In this document: piece after piece, positions 43,560 through 54,600 of the stretch
How the letters are laid out: every line of letters starts with the position of its first letter
Numbering within the stretch: position 1 is the first letter of the stretch
Assembly (NCBI GenBank): GCA_025529335.1
Contig: JAMYHX010000011.1
Coordinates: forward strand, 1-64,000
Direction: 5' to 3'
DNA: 64,000 bases
Source of the DNA: Rhizopus sp. PT2906
Lineage: Eukaryota; Mucoromycota; Mucoromycetes; Mucorales; Rhizopodaceae
Program-made: the position numbers and the translations under genes
The notes under the pieces: generated by a model
Seen by the model: the letters and a program-made list of their open reading frames with translations, nothing else
The model's database searches: none
What the model was told of the DNA's origin: nothing

Positions 43560-45361
43560 ATGTCTTCAACAAGGTAAACGAACAGACGATGATATATCTT
43601 TTCATTTATTAACTGGGAACCATAGCCTATTTAATCCTCGTTCAATCGAATCTGCTAAAAACGCAATCAATTCGTTCGTCACACAAGCCCTTCATTCACC
43701 ACCTTCGACAACTGCCATTGTTTGTTCTGCTATCGTTGGTTTATTTGCTTACGAGCAATATGTTTACCTGAGAAAGAAAAAATCTTTACCTGGTCCTTCC
43801 TTTAAAATCCCTATCATCGGCGCCTTCTTGGACTCTCTCTATCCCACCTTTGAAGGTTACATGAGCAAGTGGAAGAGTGGCGAACTATCTTGTGTGAGTG
43901 TATTTGATAGGTAACTTTAAAAAAAAAAACTTTCCCCTGGGTACCATGGTAACTGATTATGTAATTCCGCAGATTCGTTGTTATCGCTTCAACTTGTGAA
44001 CTCAGTCGAAAGATCCTCAACGCACCCGCCTATGCGGAACCTGCTGTTGTTGATTCAATGAAGCATATCTTATGTGCTGACAATTGGGTATTCTTGAGTG
44101 GAAAAGCACACGTTGACTATAGAAAAGGCCTCAACGTTCTCTTTACACGCAAGGCACTTGGGTAAGTTCTTACTATAAACAGTAAAGGAGAATGCCGCTC
44201 ATTTTCTATTTTCAGTATTTATATTCCCATTCAGGAAAAAGTCTATCAAAAGCATTTTACCGAGTGGCTTTCGCTGAACGGTAAATCTGAGCAATACCAA
44301 CTACGCTTCCGTGAAATCAACATGGAAGCTTCTCTCCGTGTCTTTTTGGGCGATTACATGTCTGATGAGATAGCCACTCGTATCTCTGAAGAATACTTTA
44401 ATATCACAGCTGCTTTAGAACTTGTCAATTTCCCCATTCCTTTGCCAGGCACCAAGGTTTACAAGGCCATTCAGTCTCGCAAGTTCATTGTCCAACAATT
44501 CATCGAATGCATCAAGGATAGTCGTGTCCGTATGGCCAAGGGTGAGCCTGTTAAATCCATGATGGACGCATGGATCAACTCCATGGCCGAGTACGAAGTA
44601 GAATGTGAAAAGGCCGGAAAGCCTGCACCAAGAAAATTTGATGACCGTGAAATTGCCTTGACCATCTTGACTTTCCTCTTTGCCTCTCAAGATGCCACTT
44701 CTTCTGCTCTTACCTGGGCCTTCCAATTGTTAGCTGATCATCCAGATGTCTTGGAAAAGGTCTATCAAGAACAAATGAAGTTGAGAAATGGAAACGTTCA
44801 TCAAGAATTAACTTTGGAATTGATGGAAGAATCAACTTATTTGCGTCAAGTTGTCAAAGAAATCCTTCGTCTTCGTCCTCCTGTCTTGATGGTTCCTTAT
44901 CAAACCGTCCGTGATTGGCCCATTACTCCCAACTACACCATTCCCAAGAAATGTAAGTTGCTAAAGATAGCACGGAGAAGCGAGCTAACAAAAACTTTTA
45001 CTTATATACAGCCATGGTTATCCCTACCACCTATCCTGCCCTTCATGATCCTGTTGTTTATCCTAATCCTGACGCTTTCGATCCCGATCGTTGGGGCCCA
45101 CATGGAACTGCGGAAAAGCATCCCAAGAATTTCATGGTGTTCGGTAACGGTCCTCACCACTGTTTGGGAAGAGAATACGCCATGATGCACTTGATGGCTG
45201 TCATTGCTCAAGCAACCCTTCAAATGGAATGGACTCACACGCGCACAGAAAAGAGTGACGATATATCTATTTTTGCTACTATTTATCCTCAAGATGGCTG
45301 CATCATGAGCTTCAGACCTAGAACTTACACTAATGATACTAATACTACAGTTATTGCTTAA
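43560..45361 (+). CDS. ERG5: sterol C-22 desaturase, cytochrome P450 CYP61
   Basis: Five exons (43560-43573, 43626-43910, 43973-44161, 44216-44952, 45012-45361) give 524 residues. An N-terminal membrane segment (TTAIVCSAIVGLFAY) and the proline-rich hinge LPGPSFKIPIIG precede the P450 fold. Signatures: I-helix LTFLFASQDATSSALTW, K-helix EILRLRP (E-x-x-R), DRWGP and the haem loop FGNGPHHCLGRE with Cys459. The SQDATSSALTW I-helix and FGNGPHHCLG loop are those of CYP61/ERG5, which introduces the C22 double bond late in ergosterol synthesis in the ER. Exon 1 is only 14 bases; without it the gene has no good start. Confidence 0.92.
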
Positions 45362-45398
45362 TTCCATTTTTTTTTATTAAAGTATATTATTTTCCTAA

Positions 45399-45602
45399 TC
45401 ATTGATGTTGTTTATCCTCTTGTTGCTTCTTTTCTAATGATGCTTTCAGTGCCTTGAGTTGTTCAAGTTCCTTAAACTATTGTTAGTTTGGATATCACAC
45501 ACACACACATACGCATACGTGTACCTTCTTTCGAACATATTCATTCTCGGCAGCCTTTCCTTTTAAATCAAGCTTTGACAAATTAGCGTCAGTGTGGTTC
45601 AT
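45399..45602 (-). CDS. small coiled-coil protein resembling ATPase inhibitor IF1
   Basis: Two exons (45602-45525, 45476-45399) give at least 51 residues: MNHTDANLSKLDLKGKAAEN, then EYVRKK and, after the splice, FKELEQLKALKASLEKKQQ. The pattern K-x-x-A-E-x-x-Y/F-x-R-K...E-x-L-x-x-L-x-x-x-L is like the inhibitory and coiled-coil part of mitochondrial ATPase inhibitor IF1. An extra upstream exon may supply a presequence, since an ATG at 45680 (MRASTEN) lies before a possible intron, but phase did not close. The stop lies 38 bases from the ERG5 stop, in convergent orientation. A CA-repeat sits in the intron. Assignment is tentative. Confidence 0.4.
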
Positions 45603-45773
45603 TTGAACGAATGTACTAGAATAAAAAAGAAAGAGTTCCTTAATACTTTTGACGCATACGTTTTCCGTACTAGCCCGCATTTAAAAAGTGGACCAATCAA
45701 ATTCAAGGTTTAAAATAGTATATAAATTCATGCGTGCTAATGATAAATAACTAGTACTTTTTTTTCTCTTATT

Positions 45774-46286
45774 ATGCCTCGTTCCTCTAGATCTTCCCGT
45801 CCTGCTGCTAGACCTGCTCGCCCTTCAGGACCATCTCATCAACAAACTAGAAGTGCACATACCCATGCTCCCCCTCCACAGCAACATGCACCAGTTCAAC
45901 AACAACAAAGACAACCTTCCGAAGCAGCGCAGCATCGTCAGCCAGGATTATTTGGCCAAAGTAAGTAAATAATTAAAAAAAAAAAAAGATAAAATACTTA
46001 TAATTTTCTAGTGGCATCCACTGCGGCAGGCGTAGCTGTTGGTTCTGCTGTTGGACATACAATGGCTAATGGTATTTCATCCATGTTTGGTAGTAGTCAT
46101 CAACCAGAAGAAGTACAACAACAACAAGAAACATACCAAGCATCATCAGAAAATGTAAAGAATTCATGTGAAGCTGATGCAAAGGCATTTACTCAATGTC
46201 TTGATGCAACAAACAATGATATGTCTGCTTGTAAATGGTATTTAGACGCACTTAAACAATGCCAACAGATGGCATCTCAATATTAA
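45774..46286 (+). CDS. MIX17: twin CX9C mitochondrial protein MIX17/CHCHD2-like
   Basis: Two exons (45774-45960, 46012-46286) give 153 residues. An N-terminal basic, Ser/Pro/Gln-rich region (MPRSSRSSRPAARPARPSGP) acts as targeting sequence, a Gly/Ala hydrophobic stretch (AAGVAVGSAVGHTMANG) follows, and the C-terminus holds the CHCH fold with two C-x9-C pairs: CEADAKAFTQC and CKWYLDALKQC. This is the layout of yeast Mix17 and human CHCHD2/CHCHD10, intermembrane-space proteins oxidised by the Mia40 pathway and linked to respiratory function. Confidence 0.92.
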
Positions 46287-46354
46287 AAGTGTCATATATT
46301 TTTGCCTTTATTTTCTTTCTTTTTTTAAACAATAAAAAAAATAATAAAAGATGA

Positions 46355-47821
46355 TTATTTGCGTTCTGTATCAAATTCAAGTTCAAATTGAACATAAGGT
46401 CGATAATTGTTATCATTGACAGATTGTAAGTCGTGATCCAGTATTTCTTCTTGTTGTTCCTGTTTGATGGCTTGTCCATGAACACCACCTAAACGACCAT
46501 ACTGAGCAACCATGACATCGTCTACCTTTTTCTCAAATTTGGGCTTGGGCTACACACATAAAAGAGGATTAGATGCAACATGATCAATCATAAAAGCACT
46601 TACGCAAATGGTGACTGAACAGAAATCAGGAGGCAAACCATAACGAAGGACAGATTCGACAAAGACACGTAATGCCTTCAGGTGTAACCAAGAAGCAAAG
46701 ACTTCACCAAAGTTTGTCTTGGCCAAACGCAGTAATTCAGCATGCTGTTCACGCTCAGTCTGGATGGTTTCTTCCAACTCTCTTTGTTGAGTTTGTAAAG
46801 CGTCTTCATTGTATTTGAAGTCACGAGGAATGAAACGTTCCTCTCTTGCCTTGTGACAGAATTCGTCAGCGACACGTTGAAAGACGGTGACAGTGAATAA
46901 ACCAAACTCATCATCCTCTGTTATTTTACTATGTAAAGAATGAGCTTGTTTCCCGTTTTTGATATATATATTTGACTTACATGGAAGAACGAGGAACAAC
47001 CATGTCTGTCAAGGATTCGTACTTGTTGTTCCACTGCTTATAAAGTGACTTGGGAACAGCAATGATCAAAGTAGTCAAGAATTCAGAGTTCAATACACAG
47101 TGTTGCTTTTTTACAATACCGTTCAAGTTACGAACCGACAAGTTGCCACTTGAGTCTATGTTAATGATTTTTTCTGTGCCATCTTTTTTGTCTACTTTAC
47201 TTACGTCTCTTTACGCTGTAATGTTTGAAGTGCGTTCTTTGTCTGGGTATATGTATTCAACTTGTTCTTCATGATATTATCAATCGCAGTAACTTCCTAT
47301 AGTCTTGTTAATATAAATGATACTAGTCTCTATTTTCTCTCTAACCTGGTTTAAAGTAGCTGTTGTTTCCTGCAAAGATTTATCTGTACGATACTTCATT
47401 GTGTTCCACTGGAAAGTAGCTATGAACTGATCCAAAGGTTCTATTATATACATTGCTTTTAGTCTCGGTAATACAAACGCGCCCTTTAACGTTTCATACT
47501 GTCATTCACCAACAAGAACCCTTGAAGAGGTTGTTGTTGACCCTTTATCAAGGTGTTTAATATATCCGTCAACTTGTTTACAGATTGCTCAAATGCTGCG
47601 TCATATTTAACGAGGTCATCCGATAAAACTACGAGTGCATCCAAAGTACCAATCTTGTAAAAGAATTAGCTTTAATGTAATATTTATAAAGGGTAATGTA
47701 CCTTGAATTCGGGGATGGTATAATGGTAGGTTTGAGCATATTCTGCTAGTTTACCCTTGATATTTAAAAAGGTATTCTGCTTATCTCCTAAAGCAGGGAC
47801 CGAGACAAAAACGTACTTCAT
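46355..47821 (-). CDS. VMA5: V-type H+-ATPase subunit C
   Basis: Seven exons (47821-47702, 47653-47500, 47440-47346, 47296-47205, 47148-46981, 46928-46604, 46549-46355) give 382 residues, close to the family norm of about 390. Recognised blocks are VSVPALGDKQNTF, LSDDLVKYDAAFE, TGNLSVRNLNGIVKK, LIIAVPKSLYKQW, SLTDMVVPRSS and LHLKALRVFVESVLRYGLPP. Subunit C links the V1 sector with the stator and is released during reversible disassembly. The third-to-fourth and fourth-to-fifth exon borders were chosen by phase and by the TGNLSVR block; an AG at ...ACTCAAG gives the in-frame acceptor for exon 5. Confidence 0.93.
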
Positions 47822-48245
47822 AATGGGTAAAGAAAGAAAAAGAGTGTGCGAGAAAAAAGGTGTGTGTAGTAGTACTAAAATAAGAGAGACAGATAGAAAC
47901 AGAGACAGAGAGAAAGGGAAGGGCGGAAAGTTAAAATATAAAACTGTGTAAACAGTTTCATGTCCCTTCTTTTAGGCTTCATACCTACAACAATAAACCT
48001 TTTCTCATACAGTTGCTATACCTTTAAACTTTTTGATATTCAAGGGTAGAGATGACAGGTTAGGGAGCCGTAGCAAAGCCCTCCCTCTCTTTCCCTTGAC
48101 AGAGACAAAATGCCATTTACGGTAATCTGTTTACGGTTGCTTTTTGAAGAGTTTGTTACACAAAGCTAAGATCTATTCATACTATATAATATCATCTTTT
48201 GCTTTTCTTTGGCATTCTTTGACCTTTCTTTTTCTATTATTAAAT
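47822..48245. other. divergent promoter, VMA5 and CH-kinase
   Basis: About 420 bases between divergent starts. It includes a purine-rich AGAGAGACAG stretch (47880-47930) next to the VMA5 start and no other gene. Confidence 0.4.
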
Positions 48246-50692
48246 ATGAATGCTCAGCGAAATAGCGATGAAGAAGAAGTTAAACAGTTTATATCAGATT
48301 CACTCCGTATACAGTTACCAGAAGGTTCACTTCAGGAGATCCTAAAAGATGGCATCATACTTTGTGAGTATGTATATGATTTCATTCAACTATTGCTTTC
48401 TATTAAACACATACACACATATATATATACAAATATACAAACATTAGCTTAATTCGAGTGTTTTCGCCTGATGGATTTATAGTAAAAAATGAGGGCAAGA
48501 CAAAATTTGCCTATGTAGGTTGATGTACTCTTATATTTCAACACAACTAACTATTCATGCGTCTAGCAAGATAACATTGGTCAGTTTCTTCGAGAAGCAG
48601 AGAGGGTAAAAAGGTATCCTAATATTTTTAATGTATGCTCATACTGTCTCAATAGCTTCATATACCCCCATCCGATCTGTTTCAAACAGTCGACTTACTG
48701 GAAGGAAAGCGAATGCAAAGCGTAGGTTGAAATAATACCCAAAAAAAAATGCATTCATTATTCTCACACATGTATAGGTCATTACTTGCCTATTAGCCAT
48801 CCAAAGAATTATGCGTGATAGAAAATTGATACCCAACACAATCAGAGCCAAAAAGAAGAGCAACAATATGTTATTTTTAAAAACAGAAGTCAAAAAAAGA
48901 TCATCTAGCCTTGACCTGACAAAGCCTTCGAAAGATTTATGTAAAAGTAAGGAAGGTTACGTCAGATCACAAGTCAAATCTTTATCCTGCCAAACTATCA
49001 TAGAGAGTCCTCTTCCTTCACCACCTCACACACGAAGGAACTCTTCAGAAGCATTGACCAAAAGAGAAGAACCAAAGCTATTACCAACTCCTCCTATTCC
49101 AGTAGCCACACCGTCAAAATCTACACCGACGTCAGAGCAAATTAACTTAAACAATCGAAAGACGTCGTTAAAAAAGATGGGGACCTGTGCTATTGCTGTT
49201 CAAAACGAAGATGGCACACAATCTGTTTATGTATGTTTGCGTACATCTGTGCAATCTTTGTTTTTATTCATTTCTTTCATGTATGTAGGCTCTAGGAAAA
49301 AGTATTGGTAAAGGACAGTTTGGTGAAGTATTTGGCGGTCTAAACATGGATACGGGTGAATATGTAGCTATTAAGCGAATAAAAAGAAATCAAATGGATT
49401 GTGATGACATGGTAAGTCTTGTATGTTTCTAATCCGGTTACACTAATCGGAATACATAGAATGAAGTAGGTGTTCTCAAGCATCTAAACCATGAATACAT
49501 CGTGCGATATAAGGGGTTCTCAAAAGACAAAGTATATATAAACATTATTCTAGAGTAAGTCATTGTCAACAATACACTGTATGCACTTTTTCTGATTTAC
49601 TACAAGATACGTAGAAATGGGTTCCCTATTAAACAACATCAAAGCTTTTGGAAAGTTTCCAGAGAAGCTAGCTGCTTCATATACCTATAAAATCTTATCT
49701 GGTCTTCACTACCTTCATTCTCAACAGGCAAGTTTTCAATCCCAAGCACAATAAAGCAAAACAACTGACGAGAAATAGGTTATTCACTGCGACCTTAAGG
49801 CGGCAAATATACTTACCACCAAGACCGGTGGACTCAAACTGACAGATTTTGGAGTTTCACTTAGTTTGAAAATGAAAGACGATGAAACGACAGGAGAACC
49901 AGCGGGTACGCCTAACTGGATGGCACCAGAAGTGATCAAACTCGCAGGAGCTTCTACCAAATCCGATATTTGGTCACTAGGGTGTACGATTGTTGAAATG
50001 CTAACAGGAAAGCCACCTTATGCTGGCATGCATTCATTTGCTGCCATGTACAAGATTGTAGAAGATGATGAACCGCCTATTCCAAAAAACTTAAATCTGT
50101 CAGAAGTAAATAGATGGACTTTATATGTGATTTCATTTGCTAATCGTTCTGCCCCTGTTTGATAGGAAGCAAGAGAGTTTTTAACAAGCTGCTTTAGAAA
50201 AGATCCCAATGATAGACCGAGTGCATATGACCTCATGCGATACAAGTGGGTGGAATCCTTCTTCAAGCAGGATCAGCAGCGTTTACTCAAAAAGAGTAAG
50301 AGTGTCAATAACTTATCATGCTTACATGAGCGCATTTGTGAACAATACCCTTCAAAAGCACAAATGTGCAGCATATGTTTTTCAATGATTGGAAAAAGCT
50401 TAAGAGCTAAACATTGCCAAGGTAATAAAACTAAGAATAATTTGCAGCAATAGATTGACTGATATTTATTCTATTTGCAGATTGTGGACAAACAATGCAT
50501 GTATTCTGTATACCAAGTAAACTAAAATCAAGCACAAACAAGCTGTACACAGCACTACCGCCATTATCCAATCAGGATGAATGCTACATACCATTACATA
50601 GTTCCAAATATAAATCAGAAGGCTACTCGCAATCAAAAGGTATTCCTAATTCAAGAAAAAGTTACAATGTAATATCCTCCATTATGACTTAA
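48246..50692 (+). CDS. calponin-homology domain / STE-type kinase / zinc finger fusion
   Basis: Eleven exons (48246-48367, 48448-48514, 48567-48605, 48656-48721, 48778-49230, 49289-49411, 49460-49554, 49607-49727, 49779-50105, 50166-50421, 50481-50692) close to 626 residues. Residues about 8-115 form a calponin-homology domain (SLQEILKDGIILCDLI, DNIGQFLREAERLHIP, DLFQTVDLLEGKRMQSV). A Ser-rich linker follows, then a kinase domain (about 249-510): GKGQFGEVF, AIKRI, HCDLKAANIL (residues 365-374), LTDFGVS, GTPNWMAPE, SDIWSLG. The kinase resembles Cdc7/SepH/Cdc15 kinases of the septation network. The tail has a C-x2-C...H-C-x2-C...H-x2-C zinc finger. Intron 8 has a GC-AG border. Confidence 0.88.
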
Positions 50693-51667
50693 TAAATGTA
50701 TAAATGCATGAACTTTTTAGTAAATAACACTATACAAAATAAGTTGAACAGCGGAAGCCACACACACACTGATCTAGTCAGAATAGTAAAGAGTAGCGCA
50801 GGGCATATTTGAACCAAGCTTGCTTCAAAATTGGTCCTGGAGCATTTTTTTTTAAACAGAAAGATGATGTATTCAAACATCAGCATACAGAATGACGCTA
50901 TCTACCGTATGTAAATTGAAAGAAGACTGAATCATTAATGATACAAGGTTTTATTTGGGTAAAGTGGATAAGTTTTTTTTTAGTATAGAAATCACCCTTT
51001 TGATCTTAACGAGACACTCGCAGCACCATATTTATACATATTGTGTTTAGTGGTGCCTTCTTTTTATTCAGTGTCTCTCTTTCTCGACCACTAAAATGTA
51101 GATAACATCAGTATCATAACCAGAGACATTAAAATTAAACTGCAGATCTCTTAACAATGGAGAATGTTTCATTTCTCTTCCTTTCGTTTATGCTTCACTG
51201 TATTGGTTCGTTTATTTAAAAATTAGCGCCTCAATCGAGGCATTTCTGTTTTCTAAGGATGGTCCTATTGTCATTCTTCTCTATTTAAGTTTTCAGCATA
51301 ACTTATTTAGGTAATGAAGTACTGATATAGCTTTAATGTCTATAATTCCCCTTAGGAAAAAGGGGCAGGGGTTAATGTAGGATGGTATATGTAGTTGGAG
51401 TCTAAAAGTATACCTAATAAGTAAGAATAAGAAGTCTATCTGTGCTTAAACAATCGTGGCATTTAACGAAAGAAAGGAAAATGCTAGTTAAAAATGTCTC
51501 TCATCTTGTTTTTGCATATGGTCTCTTAAAAAAGGAAAAAAAAAGGACCTTTCCTTGTCGTTGCCTCTACTACGCTTCATTCAAAAAAAAAAAGAGAGAT
51601 ATTTAATCGACAACTGCTCTTATATTTCCGATACTTGCTCTCTCTTTTTTCGACATTATCACATAAT
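50693..51667. other. intergenic upstream of the mucin-like gene
   Basis: About 975 bases with AT-rich runs and a few short open frames without protein character; no repeat or RNA gene recognised. Confidence 0.4.
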
Positions 51668-54600
51668 ATGCATCGAAAGATACCCATTGTCTTTGCATTC
51701 TGTGCGTATATGCTGTTGGGTGCTAAAGGAGATTCCTGTGGTCATGCCACTGAAACTATCACTAAAGTTTATAATGTTAAGCGAGGCCCACAAAGTCACA
51801 TCAAGACGATTGTGGAATCAACGGTTATTTCTCCTGTCTTGCCTTTTGTCTCAGAAAAGATGTATCACCTTCGAGAAGACTGTAGAAATAATTTACGCGT
51901 TATTTCTATTGTTTTCGATAATCAACATACAGAATATATACAAACAGCTGATATTCATGCTGCTAGTCTTGGAAATAAAAAATCAAAAACACTATTAGAC
52001 CTGCCAGGTACACACAAACAAACATTGGCAAACATAAAGTCATTTGCTAACGTATCACAGAATGTATGAAAAGCAAATCATGTGACGATATTGATTATGA
52101 TTGTGAAAGCGAGGACGATGATGATGATGATGATGATGATGACGATCAAGACGACGATGAAGATTGTGATGATGAAGATGATAAGGACGACGACGATGAA
52201 GATGACAATGATGATAAACATAAGGGTGGTCATGGCAACCATGGTCATCATGAAGAATGCAAGCATTGGTCATATGGTGACCATGGCTCAAAAAATAAAC
52301 ATCATTGGTATCACAAACATGGCAACTGGTGGCATAAAGGCTCTGGATGGGACTGTAAAGAAGAAGTCCCCAAGTTATGTCATGAGTCGGCTACAACTCG
52401 TACTACAACCAGAACAAGGCAAATCACTACAGTTATCAACCATACCAGGACCACTACTCTTCGGCAAATCGAAAAAGTTACTATTACAAAGCCGCAACAT
52501 CCTATCACAACAACGTTACGTACGACAGATACGGTGAAAGTACCAGTGACAGTGAAGCCAATTACATCTCCTGGCAAAGGGAGCCCCAGTAGCCCGCCAC
52601 GAACCACCTCCCGTTCTCGCACTAAAATCACAGTCACTAAAACATCAACCACTACCTCGACGCAAAGGACGACTCCAGCAAAGACGTCTCCGACCACAAA
52701 TACATCACAGCCTCCAAAAACTACATCAGTTCCAGAGCCTACCAAATCCACATCAAGCAGGCATTCAACGCCTAGTAGTAGCAATAGCAATAGTCGAAAC
52801 TCTAGCGGAACAAGCTCGTCTCAATCATCCTCTAATTCTTCTACCCGAGGTCAACCTTCTGAAACCTGGCCACCATCACGGACTACATCTATGACACCTA
52901 CCAAATCCACTGCGTCAACAACTTCTGACACTCCAAAAACCTCATCTAGCACCCAAGTATCGTCATCAAGTAGTTCAGTGCCGCCCACTAGGCCATCATC
53001 ACCTTCAAGCACTAGCTCTTCAAGTAGGGGCCAGTCCACCCCATCTCGCAGCAGCTCCAGTGGGCCGTTATCGAGCACTACTTCAACTACTATGAAATCA
53101 CCAGATAGACCTTCGAGCTCACCCAATACAAATCAACCGTCATCAACGCTTTCATCTTCATCTTCAAGCTCACCAAGTAGTCGAGCGCCCACAACAGATC
53201 CATCCCGTTCTTCGACTCCTATGCCATCATCTTCAACTGCTCCTAGTTCACAGCCATCCTCTTCCCAAAGCTCCTCTGGCTCCCCAAGCTCAAGCATACC
53301 AAGTAATACTCCAACTTCTAACTCTCCCTCAAGTCCATCCACAAGTGTGCCAAATACCACTTCTGGACCCTCTCGGTCACCAAGTTCTTCAAGTGGGAGT
53401 ACAAGTTCCCCTCAGCCAACGAGTAACCCAGGTTCAACTCAGTCACCATCGTCCCCCACTTCAAGATCTTCTTCATCAACTTCTGATACAGTTTGCAGTG
53501 GAATGGGTGGAACAACAGTTATAAATCCTACAAATGGAAGTAAGAGTTGCATATACCCTACAAGTACAAGCAGTAGTATACCTAGGAGCTCTTCTTCATC
53601 AACCTCTGATACAGTTTGCAGTGGAATGGGTGGAACAACAGTTACAAATCCTACAAATGGAAGTAAGACCTGTATATACCCCACAAGTACAAGCACTGGA
53701 CCCATTAGTAGTATGCCTCCAGCCTCGTCTTCGGCGCCGGATGGCCCATCTTCTCCTCCACCTGGTCAACCATCTTCTCCTCCACCTGGTCAACCATCTT
53801 CTCCTCCACCTGGTCAGTCATCTTCTCCTCCACCTGGTCAACCATCTTCTCCACCCACAGATCCCAGGTTTCCACCTGGCCAGCCATCTTCTCCTCCACC
53901 TGGTCAACCATCTTCTCCTCCACCTGGTCAACCATCTTCTCCTCCTCCTGGCCAGCCATCTTCTCCTCCTCCTGGCCAGCCATCTTCTCCTCCACCTGGC
54001 CAGCCATCTTCTCCTCCACCTGGTCAACCATCTTCTCCTCCTCCTGGTCAGCCATCTTCTCCTCCTCCTGGCCAGCCATCTTCACCTCCACCTGGTCAAC
54101 CATCTTCACCTCCACCTGGTCAACCATCTTCTCCACCCACAGATCCCAGGTTTCCACCTGGCCAGCCATCTTCTCCTCCACCTGGTCAACCATCTTCTCC
54201 TCCACCTGGTCAACCATCTTCTCCACCCACAGATCCCAGGTTTCCACCTGGCCAGCCATCTTCCCCTCCTCCTGGTCAGCCAACTTCACCGTCACCGTCA
54301 TCTTCAATGCCCAATGTACCTTTCCCTACTGACCCCAGCTTTCCGCCCGGAATACCAACTGGTTCTCCTTCCATGCCTTCTGCTTCAGTACCAAGTAGCC
54401 CATCGACTATGGTCCCTAGCCAGCCAACATCAAGCACGGGCAACTCTCCTCCATCATCCACTGCAAGCTCACAGTCTATGCCTACTCCGAGCTCTTCGCC
54501 GCCATATACAAGTACACCTGATTCTCCCAGCAGCAGAAGCCAACCTAGTAGTGCTACAGTAAGCTCTTTACCAAGGTAAGTAAATTAAAGGCACATATCG

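Noticed and set aside
53740..54270. CRISPR-like regular array
   Set aside because: Repeats are contiguous 24-mers coding GQPSSPPP in a eukaryotic gene, with no spacers.
53705..54307. Long minus-strand frame opposite the mucin repeat
   Set aside because: It is the mirror of a 24-base in-frame repeat; the repeat period being a multiple of three leaves several frames open. The plus frame has the signal peptide, splice sites and Ser/Thr/Pro character.
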